Part shown: positions 1 to 9,400 of the stretch, in pieces | How the letters are laid out: each line of letters starts with the position of its first letter | Position numbering within the stretch: position 1 is the first letter of the stretch | Assembly: GCF_963678845.1 (NCBI RefSeq) | Contig: NZ_OY787464.1 | Location: 1,612,001 to 1,676,000 of the forward strand | From: an uncultured Bacteroides sp. | GTDB taxonomy: Bacteria > Bacteroidota > Bacteroidia > Bacteroidales > Bacteroidaceae | Reading direction: 5' to 3' | Length of the DNA stretch: 64,000 nt | The notes under the pieces: model-generated | Databases searched by the model: none | Seen by the model: the letters and a program-made list of their open reading frames with translations, nothing else | Told to the model about the DNA's origin: nothing | Translations under genes and position numbers: made by a program

Positions 1-178
1 CTGCTTCAATCATTGCTGTTTTATTTCTCGTGGCAAAATTACAAATAAAATCAGAGCTTAGTGGTTCATAAACTTATTTATTTAAGATAGAGGTACCGCT
101 GTTAATAAAAATCGATCCAATAGAGGCATAAACAATTAAACACACAAATGAGACGTTTAAAAACAAACAAAAAGAGTC
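1..178. other. Window edge; possible start of a minus-strand gene
   Basis: An ATG on the minus strand begins at position 13 and runs off the window after about four codons. A minus-strand TAATTTTG, which fits the Bacteroides -7 consensus TAnnTTTG, lies just upstream at 34-41, but no good -33 box is visible. This could be the start of a divergent neighbour. Too little sequence is present to identify it. The rest of the stretch up to the metQ stop shows nothing recognisable. Confidence 0.2.
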
Positions 179-991
179 CTACCAACCTTTAACAGCGCCA
201 CCTTTAAATACCTGCTCAGCTGTTTTAGCTACCTCGTCTGACTGGAATGCCTGAACGAATTTCTTCACTTTCTCTTCGTTCTTATTATCTTCTCTTGATA
301 CGATCAGATTCACGTACGGTGAATTTTTATCTTCTGCGAAAAGTCCATCTTTTAGTAATAACCCGGCTTGTGTGGCAAATGTATTGTTTATGACGGCAAT
401 TGCAACTTTTTCATCGTCTAATACTCGTGGCAGCTGTGGAGCTTCCAGTTCCATTATTTTCAGATTCTTTGGATTTGCAGTAATGTCTGTAACCTTTGGA
501 ATGGCTCCCGACTGTGCGCTAAGTTTTATCAGACCGGCCTTTTGCAACAGTAGTAAAGCTCTTCCGCCATTTGTGATATCATTGGGAATTACAATTGTGC
601 TTCCGTTCTTTAGTTCGGCTACAGACTTGATTTTCTTTGAATAACCTGCAAGCGGGTAAACAAAAGTGCAACCCACAACTGCGAATTTGTATCCGCGTTG
701 CTTTATCTGGTCGTCAAGGAAAGGTTTGTGCTGATATGCATTCACGTCAATATCACCTTGGTGTAAAGCTGTATTGGGCATGATAAAGTCATTAAACTGT
801 ACTAGTTCCACATCAAGACCGTATTTCTCTTTAGCTACCTTTTGTGCAGCTTGTGCTACAACATATTCGGGACCCGATTCCACACCTACTATAATATGGT
901 TTGGGTCGCTCTTTTTCTTTCCTCCGCATGAAGCAAGTATGAGCAGAGCAATTGCGCTGAATGATATAAGTAATAAATATTTTCTTCTCAT
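179..991 (-). CDS. metQ: Methionine ABC transporter substrate-binding lipoprotein MetQ
   Basis: A 270-residue NlpA/MetQ-family lipoprotein that should capture methionine (and perhaps methionine derivatives) outside the inner membrane and hand it to the MetI permease. The N-terminus is a basic stretch, a hydrophobic core and a lipobox L-A-S-C with the lipidated cysteine at residue 22. The mature part begins with the I-V-G-V-E-S-G-P-E strand typical of the family, and the length is normal. It is the last gene of a minus-strand metN-metI-metQ operon, 11 bp after metI. Family assignment is strong; specificity for D- or L-methionine cannot be read from sequence. Confidence 0.95.
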   Translation of the reverse strand: MRRKYLLLISFSAIALLILASCGGKKKSDPNHIIVGVESGPEYVVAQAAQKVAKEKYGLDVELVQFNDFIMPNTALHQGDIDVNAYQHKPFLDDQIKQRGYKFAVVGCTFVYPLAGYSKKIKSVAELKNGSTIVIPNDITNGGRALLLLQKAGLIKLSAQSGAIPKVTDITANPKNLKIMELEAPQLPRVLDDEKVAIAVINNTFATQAGLLLKDGLFAEDKNSPYVNLIVSREDNKNEEKVKKFVQAFQSDEVAKTAEQVFKGGAVKGW

Positions 992-1002
992 GATTCTGAA
1001 AT

Positions 1003-1656
1003 TTATCTGTGATTAATCTTTTTTGAAATGAAATCGCCTGTAAACTGGATAATAAATACTAATGCAACCAATAAGACCAGTACAATGTTCATCACCACCA
1101 GGTCATATCCCACATATCCGTATTGATAACCAATTTGTCCCAGGCCGCCGGCACCAACAGCTCCACCCATTGCTGAGTAGCCCACGAGTGTGATTAAAGT
1201 GATTGTTGCACTGTTTACCAGTGATGGCATAGCTTCGGGCAACAGAACTTTACTTATAATCTGAAAAGGTGTGGCTCCCATGGCACGTGAAGCTTCGATC
1301 AGTCCGTTGGGTATTTCCAGCAGACTGTTTTCCACCATGCGGGCAATGAACGGTGCTGCACCAATACTTAATGGCACCAATGCTGCTGCTACTCCGATAG
1401 ATGTTCCAACAATGACACGGGTAAAGGGAATCATCCATACGATAAGAATGATGAATGGAATAGCTCTGAATATATTTACAAAAATGGACAGGATACTATT
1501 TACTGTCTTGTTTTCTTTTATCTGACCTTTTCTGGTTATAAATAATGCAACTCCGAGCGGAAGTCCGAGTACAAAGCCAAAAAAGCCGGAGACGAATGTC
1601 ATGGTGATAGTCTCCCAAATACCTTTTATTAAAAGTTCAACCATTGAATCATACAT
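1003..1656 (-). CDS. metI: Methionine ABC transporter permease MetI
   Basis: A 217-residue inner-membrane permease of the MetI family with about five hydrophobic spans. The cytoplasmic EAA coupling loop, which docks on the ATPase, is visible at residues 121-140 (E-A-S-R-A-M-G-A-T followed by L-L-P-E-A). It forms the membrane channel of the MetNIQ methionine importer. Its start overlaps the end of metN by 8 bp, which suggests translational coupling, and metQ follows 11 bp downstream. Length and loop position are normal for the family. Confidence 0.95.
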   Translation of the reverse strand: MYDSMVELLIKGIWETITMTFVSGFFGFVLGLPLGVALFITRKGQIKENKTVNSILSIFVNIFRAIPFIILIVWMIPFTRVIVGTSIGVAAALVPLSIGAAPFIARMVENSLLEIPNGLIEASRAMGATPFQIISKVLLPEAMPSLVNSATITLITLVGYSAMGGAVGAGGLGQIGYQYGYVGYDLVVMNIVLVLLVALVFIIQFTGDFISKKINHR

Positions 1657-2680
1657 ATCCTAAAACCTCCACTTTAATGTTTTTCTCTTTGAAAAGCTCT
1701 ACAGCTTTCAATTCATTGTCTACATCTCCTATAAGCTCAATGAGCATTACACCAAACTTCACACCTCCAGCATAATCCATCTGCGCGCAAACTATATTGC
1801 TGTTTGTGTGATACAACCGGGCTACTTCAGACAATGCCGCATTGGCCATTGACTCTCCCGATATCTCGAGCGTAATAAGCAGATTCTTGCCCTCTTCTGC
1901 TTCGGGATTCAGCTTTTCCAGATAGTTGAGAGGAATCTGCATCCTGACAGATGATGCTACCAGCTGCTTTGTCAGTTCATTTTTTGGATGAGAAAATATA
2001 TCGGCAATGCTTCCTTGTTCAATTAATCTTCCGTTGTGCAGCACAGCAACCTCGTCACAAATATCTTTCACCACTTCCATTTCGTGAGTAATGAGCAAAA
2101 TTGTGATGTTTAGTTGCCTGTTTATCTCCTTTAACAGCGAAAGGATAGAATGAGTTGTAGAAGGGTCGAGAGCGCTTGTGGCTTCATCGCAAAGCAGAAC
2201 TTTAGGATTGCTGGCCAATGTGCGTGCAATGGCAACCCGCTGCTTTTGTCCGCCCGATAATTTAGCCGGATAATCCAGTGCTTTGTTTTCCAACCCCACA
2301 AGTTTAAGCAATTCGTTGACTCTTTTCCTGATTTCAGCTTTCGGCGTTTTGGTAAGCTCAAGCGGGAAAGCAATATTGTTGAACACCGTACGAGAAGAGA
2401 GCAGGTTGAAATGCTGAAAGATCATTCCGATATTGCGTCTGGCTTTCGCAAGCTCTGATGGTGTAAGATTCATTAAATCTTGCCCATCAACAGAAACTCC
2501 ACCCATAGTAGGTCTTTCCAGCAGGTTCACACACCTTATCAACGTACTCTTTCCGGCACCCGACTCACCAATAACACCCATAATCTTACCTTCGGGAACT
2601 TTAATTGAGATATCGGACAGTGCAGTTGTGATTCTGTCTTTCTGTTGGAAAACCTTTGTAATATGCTTTAATTCAATCAT
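1649..2680 (-). CDS. metN: Methionine ABC transporter ATPase MetN
   Basis: A 343-residue ATPase that powers the MetNIQ importer. Visible motifs are Walker A (G-E-S-G-A-G-K-S-T, 38-46), the ABC signature L-S-G-G-Q-K-Q-R (140-147) and Walker B L-L-C-D-E-A (161-166). The last ~80 residues match the C-terminal NIL domain, which binds methionine and mediates trans-inhibition when cytoplasmic methionine is high. First gene of the operon. A two-box promoter lies 38-68 bp upstream of the ATG, leaving a leader of only about 30 nt, so I see no room for a SAM riboswitch. Confidence 0.95.
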   Translation of the reverse strand: MIELKHITKVFQQKDRITTALSDISIKVPEGKIMGVIGESGAGKSTLIRCVNLLERPTMGGVSVDGQDLMNLTPSELAKARRNIGMIFQHFNLLSSRTVFNNIAFPLELTKTPKAEIRKRVNELLKLVGLENKALDYPAKLSGGQKQRVAIARTLASNPKVLLCDEATSALDPSTTHSILSLLKEINRQLNITILLITHEMEVVKDICDEVAVLHNGRLIEQGSIADIFSHPKNELTKQLVASSVRMQIPLNYLEKLNPEAEEGKNLLITLEISGESMANAALSEVARLYHTNSNIVCAQMDYAGGVKFGVMLIELIGDVDNELKAVELFKEKNIKVEVLGYV

Positions 2681-2717
2681 TTGGTTTATTCCAGTTATAA
2701 CTTTATTTAAACAGCTG

Positions 2718-2748
2718 CAAAGTTACAGTTTATTTCTCATTGCTGAAA
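2718..2748 (-). promoter_or_regulatory. Bacteroides-type promoter of metNIQ
   Basis: On the minus strand TAACTTTG (2718-2725) matches the -7 consensus TAnnTTTG. TTTC (2745-2748) sits at the -33 position, with a 19-bp spacer. The metN start lies 38 bp downstream of the -7 box. Confidence 0.6.
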
Positions 2749-2848
2749 TACCACAAATGAGTTATATTTTTATGAAACTATCAACACTAGAACCAATATA
2801 AAGAAAAGAAGAAAATAAAAAAAAAGAAAAATTCAAGATCATCTCCAC

Positions 2849-2958
2849 CATCTGCCACTAAAACATTCAAAAGTCCTTTGTAATGAGGCATTCAGCTAGT
2901 AGCAGATAAAAATATTTAACTTATTTATCTGCTACTAAAACCTGTTTATCTGCCACTA
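2849..2958. repeat. TAGTRGCAGATAA word cluster, part 1
   Basis: Word copies in both orientations: a reverse copy at about 2849, a forward copy TAGTAGCAGATAAA at 2897-2910, then reverse copies at 2924-2937 and 2945-2958. The forward and first reverse copies can form a 14-bp stem around a 13-nt loop. The same word recurs inside the 510-bp direct repeats (3423, 3443, 3469, 3530 and their counterparts at 17.4-17.6 kb), so it is a local repeat family. Function unknown. Confidence 0.75.
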
Positions 2959-3156
2959 AATCGGGCGATCCACAACATATTAACACGTGCTGCCGCTAAT
3001 CCTTCGGTGAGGAATATTCAGCATTTTAAGAATGCATCCAAAATGAATCGCTTAAATCTGGCTGCAAGCTTTACCATAGATTGTGTATTTTTCTCTCTCA
3101 GAGCTTCTGCCTAATTAGTTTCCCCTTATAAGTTAATCCATTTTGTAAAAATATAT

Positions 3157-3250
3157 AAGTAAGTTCTCAGCCGTGAACCCATGGGTTCTCGAATGAAGTC
3201 CCATGGGTTCACGGCTGAGAACTCATGGGACTTCATTCGAGAACTTACTT
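3157..3250. repeat. 22-bp-unit inverted-repeat array with CATG cores
   Basis: Three consecutive 22-bp units start at 3164, 3186 and 3208. Each begins TTCTC or TTCAC and ends in CATGGG. CATG cores lie at 3180, 3202 and 3224, exactly 22 bp apart. The units are nested inverted repeats: the first unit pairs with the third, the second with the segment at 3230-3243, and the outer AAGTAAG/CTTACTT arms close the structure. See findings for the parallel with the TGTACA arrays at 33.6 and 63.1 kb. Confidence 0.85.
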
Positions 3251-3368
3251 AATTAAAATGGAAGAAACAGATAACTTATTAACTAATAGGAAATAACAGT
3301 AATCTATGATTTGAAAGAGGATACGAACTCTAAAAAAGACAAAAACAATTCACATTTACGTTAAATCA

Positions 3369-3880
3369 AAAAAGCTGTCCCTTCACGAAAGTTATAAGAG
3401 CTCAGTTAGGGCAGCTGCAAACTAGTGGCAGATAACAGATTTTAGTAGCAGATGATTTGTATATAAAGTTTATCTGCCACTAACTTAGTTCACTAACTGC
3501 CAATTGTTTAACATCAATTTAGTAGCAGGTAGCAGATACTCTTTAATTTTTTCATTATTCTGTTAGAAATGCATTATAACAAAGCTTAAAAAGAAGTTAT
3601 GTGTATCTAACTTCTATATTCATTATTATTGATAATATTTTTCATAAATGCCTATAGATAATAACATACCACAAATACGGGGGATAAAATGCCTTACAAA
3701 TGGTATTTTAAGCATTGTGAATATTATCTAAATTTGCAAAGTCTTAAGAAATATTTAGTTTCTATGAATTTTAAGATATCTCTAATAATATATTTTCTAA
3801 AAAAAACAGTTTGGTATGGAAAAAGATATTTATTACATTACACAAAACGTTTTGTTGGACACTCCGACGAGGAGTAAATA
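3369..3880 (+). repeat. ~510-bp direct repeat, copy 1
   Basis: This block is repeated in the same orientation at 17400-17911, offset 14031 bp. By eye there are only about half a dozen differences. It contains an open 62-codon plus-strand frame (3689-3877, starting M-P-Y-K-W-Y) that is intact in both copies but is rich in AT-driven codons and recognised as nothing. It also contains TAGTRGCAGATAA words. The two copies bracket the ECF/SusCD operon and the ISL3 element. It could be an unclassified mobile element or a duplicated scar; I see no terminal inverted repeats and no transposase. Confidence 0.85.
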
Positions 3881-3897
3881 TACAAAAAAAATTTAGA

Positions 3898-4182
3898 CCT
3901 GTTTAAATTTTCTTCAGAATAGTTTTAATGTATTTCCGTATCAGTTGATAAGATCTTTATTTGTAGTGAGCAAAGTCATAATAAAGATGTATCAGACTTA
4001 TTTGACGGAAATGCAGTGGCAATATATAAAGAAAGTGTTGAATATAAAATCAAGAGATCGAAAATTTGATTTGCGTGTCATTTGGAACGCTATCTCGAAA
4101 TTATGAGTTAACATTCGATTCGGCTAAAGAAATCGTCAAAATAGCAGGCATAAAATTATTATTAAATAAAATTTAAACAGAC
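3898..4182 (+). mobile_element. Internally deleted IS5-like element (MITE-like remnant)
   Basis: Ends show an inverted repeat: CCTGTTTAAATTTT at 3898-3911 and AAAATTTAAACAGAC at 4168-4182. Inside, frame 3987-4106 encodes 39 residues beginning M-Y-Q-T-Y-L-T-E-M-Q-W-Q-Y-I-K-K, typical of IS5-family transposase N-termini. Frame 4111-4176 encodes a 21-residue tail ending K-L-L-L-N-K-I-stop, typical of the C-terminus of the same family. About 80% of the transposase is missing between them. Such elements can be mobilised only in trans. It abuts copy 1 of the 510-bp repeat and lies just upstream of the sigma-factor gene. Confidence 0.7.
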
Positions 4183-4265
4183 ACTATATTTGAGCTAAAA
4201 TTACTTTTAACTACTTTTAATAAAACAATAATGAACAAAAGTAACTAAAACACGCTCGTTTATGA

Positions 4266-4273
4266 TACATTTG
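4266..4273 (+). promoter_or_regulatory. Possible -7 box of the ECF sigma operon
   Basis: TACATTTG fits TAnnTTTG and lies 16 bp before the sigma-factor ATG. No convincing -33 box is present, so this may be a weak housekeeping promoter or one read by another sigma factor. Confidence 0.35.
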
Positions 4274-4289
4274 CTCAAAATTAGACCTA

Positions 4290-4859
4290 ATGGATAGCAA
4301 TTTGACAAACATTGAGCAAATCAATAAGCTGAATGCAACAACCTTTCACATACTTTATAAAGACTATTATAAAGCATTGGTAAATTATGCTATGCAAATT
4401 ATTGATAATTTTGAAGTCGCCGAAGATATTACACAAGATTTGTTCTCTAAACTGTGGGAACGGAAAATAATTTTCAAATCAATCACATCTTTTAAAGTTT
4501 ATCTTTATAATTCGATTCGTAATTCTTCGCTGGATTATTTGAAGCACAAGAATGTAGAGAACGAATATTTGCAAAAAATTGCCGAGGCCTACCAACCTTA
4601 CCATTTTTTGGAAAACAGCGAAGAAGATTTGTGGAATGAGGAGGTTTACCGACAATTATTTCTCACGATTGATGAGTTGCCTCAACGTTGTCGTGAAGTC
4701 TTCCTGATGTATATGAATGGCAAGACAAATGAAGAAATATCTACTGCACTCCACGTTTCAATGGAAACTGTGAAAACACAGAAAAAAAGAGGAATGGTGT
4801 TTCTACGGAAAAGATTAAATAAAAACACTTTTTTGCTTCTTCAAATATTTCTTGCTTGA
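4290..4859 (+). CDS. ECF-type RNA polymerase sigma factor
   Basis: A 189-residue sigma-70 family protein of the extracytoplasmic-function class. Region 2 covers roughly residues 20-85 (Y-K-A-L-V-N-Y-A and E-D-I-T-Q-D-L-F-S-K-L-W). Region 4 with its helix-turn-helix covers about 125-175 (L-P-Q-R-C-R-E-V-F and T-N-E-E-I-S). It should direct RNA polymerase to the SusC operon when released by the FecR-type protein encoded 400 bp downstream. Bacteroides sigma/anti-sigma genes usually lie closer; here the gap holds possible gene debris. Confidence 0.92.
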   Translation: MDSNLTNIEQINKLNATTFHILYKDYYKALVNYAMQIIDNFEVAEDITQDLFSKLWERKIIFKSITSFKVYLYNSIRNSSLDYLKHKNVENEYLQKIAEAYQPYHFLENSEEDLWNEEVYRQLFLTIDELPQRCREVFLMYMNGKTNEEISTALHVSMETVKTQKKRGMVFLRKRLNKNTFLLLQIFLA

Positions 4860-5257
4860 GACTTGTTTTCCTTTGTTGCAAAGCATTACCATTACCTATT
4901 TAAGAGGTCCTGCCTAAAGGCTCTATATTAACTATAAATCGATAAAAGACAAATATAAAATAGAGCAGGTATATGCCTGTTCAGAGCAAAAGTATTATAT
5001 GGAACAAGGTCAAGTTGTACCGAAAGTGACGAAGAGCCAAATAATATATCACCCTTCTTACAAGTACCAATTTGAGATATAAAAAGCATGATGTTTGAAC
5101 AAAAATATTTCATTTTCAAATAAATCACATCTTTTTGTCCCCCGCAAGCTCTTTATGATCGTCTTTTAATAGTAGTCAGTTATAGACGTAAGACTGACTC
5201 TCCTAATCTTGCTTTTATTTAAAAGGAGTAATATATCATGTAAATCAAATAAATGAA
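4860..5257. other. Unusually long sigma/anti-sigma gap with an open coding-like frame
   Basis: Plus-strand frame 4921-5082 is open for 53 codons and ends K-Y-Q-F-E-I-stop. Its composition (for example Y-Y-M-E-Q-G-Q-V-V-P-K-V) looks coding, but it has no ATG until two thirds of the way in. It may be a gene fragment. No terminator or promoter is clear. An A/G-rich GGAG lies shortly before the anti-sigma start. Confidence 0.3.
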
Positions 5258-6445
5258 ATGAAAAAGAAACGGGAACAACAAGATCGGAATATTAATAAGA
5301 TTATTCACGATTACCTGACTGGTGCAGTATCTCCTGAAGATCAACAGCAACTAGAGACTTGGTTGGCAAGTTCTCCGCAGAATCGACAAAAATTTGATGC
5401 TCTATTAAAGAACAAAGATCTAATCAAGCGCTATAGTCAATATGCAGAAATAAACGAAGAACGCGCATGGGAACGTCTTCGAAAGAGAAACTTTAGTTTT
5501 CGGGACTTATACATGAAAAAGGTCTTGCAATATGCAGCATTTTTTATTCTACCGATAATTAGAATAAGCATTGCTGTCAAATTCCACAATACCACCATCC
5601 GACATAATTCGGAGGATCCGCAAGAAATCTATGCAAGTATGTCGCGTTCAAATGCAATGGGGAAACAGAAAGCGATTCTTACATTACCAAATGGTCAGAA
5701 AATAGAATTGAATGCAACGTTTAAACAACCGATGGAAAAGATAGAAGTCCAACCGGATTCTATACCCAGCAAACAAATTGAAGATAAAGAAAAAAGCAAT
5801 AACAAATTACAAACATTCCCGGATAGTGAATGTTGGTTAACCTTTGAAGATGGAACTATTGTACATCTGAACTACAATACAACACTAAAATATCCTATTC
5901 ACTTTAATTCTCTTGATCGTACTGTGTATCTGGAAGGAGAAGCGTATTTTCAAGTGGCTAAAGAGAATAAACGTCCTTTCCATGTAGTCACGAGTAACGG
6001 AGTTATAACTGAATATGGAACATCTTTTAATGTTAATACACGTACTTCAACAGGGACGGAAGTTGTTCTTGTGAAGGGATCCATCAGCGTCACTACAAAT
6101 GCCGGTAAAGAGCAAATGCTCAAACCTGGAGAATTGGCTACACTTCGCGGGGATCTTTCACTGGCTGAAATTAAGAAAGTAGATGTCAATATGTATACAT
6201 CATGGAATGCAGGACGATTTGTTTTCGAACATACTTCATTGGAAAAATTAATGAAGACTATTTCGTCTTGGTATGGTGTAAACGTTATTTTTCAGTCAAA
6301 CGATATTCGGAATATGTATTTCACCGGTGATATAGACCGTTATGAATCTATTACTCCTGTTTTAAAAGCTATCAAAAATACTACTGGACTGGAAATTGAA
6401 ATGAAAGGCAAAAATATTATTCTAAGAGAACTAACCATTAAATAA
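5258..6445 (+). CDS. FecR-family anti-sigma factor
   Basis: A 395-residue single-pass inner-membrane protein. The cytoplasmic N-terminus (about 1-85) would bind the ECF sigma factor, and a hydrophobic segment follows at about 87-108. The periplasmic FecR domain (about 190-290, containing V-Y-L-E-G-E-A-Y-F-Q-V) is followed by the DUF4974 C-terminal domain (about 315-390). By analogy with FecR it relays a signal from the STN domain of the SusC receptor to the sigma factor. It is encoded 17 bp before that receptor gene. Confidence 0.92.
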   Translation: MKKKREQQDRNINKIIHDYLTGAVSPEDQQQLETWLASSPQNRQKFDALLKNKDLIKRYSQYAEINEERAWERLRKRNFSFRDLYMKKVLQYAAFFILPIIRISIAVKFHNTTIRHNSEDPQEIYASMSRSNAMGKQKAILTLPNGQKIELNATFKQPMEKIEVQPDSIPSKQIEDKEKSNNKLQTFPDSECWLTFEDGTIVHLNYNTTLKYPIHFNSLDRTVYLEGEAYFQVAKENKRPFHVVTSNGVITEYGTSFNVNTRTSTGTEVVLVKGSISVTTNAGKEQMLKPGELATLRGDLSLAEIKKVDVNMYTSWNAGRFVFEHTSLEKLMKTISSWYGVNVIFQSNDIRNMYFTGDIDRYESITPVLKAIKNTTGLEIEMKGKNIILRELTIK

Positions 6446-6462
6446 TAAACAAAGTGAATGAA

Positions 6463-9400
6463 ATGCAAAAAGTGAAAACAATAAGAAAAAGGCTTTATAT
6501 GATAGCCTTTCTTTTGGTCTTACTAATTCCCTGGAAATCAAATTTAGCCGCACAGGATTATGCTGCAAAACGAGTAACTTTAGATATCAAATCAGGGAGT
6601 CTAAAATCTTTTTTTGATACAATAAAGAATCAGACTGGGCTAAGCTTCATTTATGACTCTGACTTGGCTCATGATATTCCGGTCATTACTGTTCAATGCA
6701 GTAATGAAACAGTTCTTAATGTATTAAATCGCATACTACTCAATTCTCACTATACCTACAAAATTGAAACTAACTTTGTTACTGTAATCAAGCAGAAACA
6801 GATTAAATTACGTTCAATGAGCGGTGTTGTGAGAGATAAAGAAGGTTTGGAATTGTGCGGAGTAAATGTTTATATTAAAAACACGAATTGTCATTCTATT
6901 ACGGACGTCAAAGGACATTATAACATTTATATTCCTTTGGAAGCTTGCCAGGTATCCTTTTCTTACATTGGCATGAAAACTCTGGAGACTAAGATTCATG
7001 GAGGGGATGCACCCTTCAAAAAGGATGTAACTCTGGTTGATGGCGATCTTCTAAAGGAAGTGGTGGTTACCGGTTACCAGGTATTGAACAAGCGCAGTCT
7101 GACAAGCGCTGTCACTTCTATAAAATCCGAAGATATTTTACGGAGTGATGTAAGCAGTATCGACCAGATGCTTGAAGGGAAAATACCCGATATGATTGTT
7201 AATAGTAATTCGGGGGAAATAGGGATTGCTCCTAAAATTCGCATTCGCGGTACTTCTACACTGATCGGAAACCGTGAACCGTTATGGGTGGTTGACGGCA
7301 TTGTGGTCAAAGACCCTGTCGAAATTTCGCCGGAAGAACTGAATGATCCTGACTACGTAAACCGTATAGGAAACGCTATTGCTGGTATTAATCCTCAAGA
7401 TATTGAACGTATTGATGTATTGAAAGATGCTGCTGCCACTGCTCTTTATGGGGTTAAAGCTGCAAACGGTGTTATTGTAATTACCACAAAGAGAGGTTAT
7501 ACCGGTAAGCCTCAAGTGAGTTATAACATGAACGTGAACTATAAACGTCGACCGAGATATTCAGACCATTCGGTAGACGTGATGTCAAGCAAGGAACGCA
7601 TACAGCTCTCACGCGAATTGGCTAACAATCATTATCTATATAGTTCTGACATTAATCTCGTTGGCTATGAAGGGTTGCTCAATAAGCTGTATAACAATGA
7701 GATAAACAATGAACAGTTTAATAGCAGTGTAGCCAAACTGGAATCCCAGAATACTGACTGGTTCGACATTCTTTGCCGCGACAGTTGGTCTAGCCAGCAA
7801 ACTGCCAGCCTAAGTGGTGGATCGGATAAATCCCGCTATTATGCGTCTTTGGGGTATAACAAAGAGAATGATGTCCTCAAGGCCAATAACAGCGAGCGGT
7901 ATACGGCTTCGATGCATCTCGACAATACGTTCAGTAAATTCTTCTCGACTTCGTTTTCAATTGCAGGTTACAACTATAAACGCAATAATTGTCAATCATC
8001 TATCAACCCCGTGCAATATGCTTACCAGACATCACGCGCACTGCCTTTTAATGACGACAACGGTAATTATAACTATTACCAGCGGAAGATCAATAATAAC
8101 GAATCATATAAATTCAATATACTGAATGAATTGAATAATAGTTCAAATCTGCAAGAAGTATCTTCTTGCACAGTGAGTGCCAATTTGGGCTTTACATTTA
8201 CAGACTGGCTCCACGGAAGTAGCATTTTATCCTACACCAACCAAAATACCAGTATTGAGGATTTTTGGGGAGAAAAAACTTTTTATGCAGCCAGCCTACG
8301 GCATTCAGAATTTGGAGAAACGATGCAAGATCCTAGCAAATCTTTAATGCCTCAAGGAGGAGAATTTTCCCAAAATACAACTCGCGACCGTAGTTACACT
8401 GCTCGTCTGCAACTTGATGCTAATAAATATTTCGGCAAAAATGAAGTACATCATATTGACGCCACCATAGGTATGGAAATATACCACGACAACTATTCAG
8501 CTTATAAAAACGTCACCAGGGGATATTATCCGGATCGAGGCAAGACTTTCGTCACCAATATTGACCCTACGGTATATACAGCGTATGCAGCGTGGTTGGC
8601 AGGTAATGTACCTCAAATAATAGATAACTTGACGAACACCATATCCTCTTACGCCTCGTTAACCTACGCATATAATAATATGTTCCGCGTTAATCTTAAT
8701 GGACGCGTAGACGGATCGAATAAATTCGGCGACCACTCTAATGATAAATTTCTCCCAATATGGTCATTGTCGGGTTCATTAGACCTAAAACGTACAGGGT
8801 TACTAGACTACAAATGGATAGATTACATGAACCTAAAATCATCGTATGGTTATCAGGGGAATATGCTTGATAGCGAATCACCGACGATGTCGATCAAAAA
8901 AGGATCTATGAATACCTATTATAATTCGTATTACTCCACTATAAATTCTTATCCTAATCCTAACCTGAAATGGGAAATTACACAATCGTATAATATAGGA
9001 CTGGATATGTCGCTTTTCAATAATAGACTGGGAATGGAAATATCATTATTTCATAAAAAAACCGAGAATGCATTCATGAATAAGAAAATATCTTCCATTA
9101 ACGGTGTAGAAAGCTATGTGATTAATGGAGGAGACTTGATGAACAAAGGGTATAGCTTTGATATTACCTACACACCGATACGTAATCAGAATTTTCGTTG
9201 GACACTTTCTACCTCTATCTCGAAAATTATCAACTCATTAAATTCTTACCCAGATGCTGATACTTATGAGCTTAGCAATTTTCTTAACGGAACAGCACTC
9301 GTGAAAGGTAAAAGTGTGAACACATTTTACAGCTATCGCTTCTTAGGACTCAGTACAGTAGATGGAGGACCTATCTTCAACGATTACCAGAACAATGTGT

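Larger units (their letters stand above)
2681..3368. other. Non-coding stretch rich in palindromic words
   Basis: No gene is seen. The stretch holds the metN promoter, several copies of a 13-14 bp word TAGTRGCAGATAA in both orientations (2849-2958) and a separate 94-bp array of 22-bp units (3157-3250). Both are described as repeats. Confidence 0.7.

Noticed and set aside
2600..2750. SAM riboswitch upstream of metNIQ
   Set aside because: The two-box promoter leaves only about 30 nt of leader, too short for a SAM aptamer.
3689..3877. 62-residue protein encoded in the 510-bp repeats as a confident gene
   Set aside because: The frame is conserved in both copies, but the copies are too similar to show selection, the composition is that of AT-rich random translation, and no domain is recognised.
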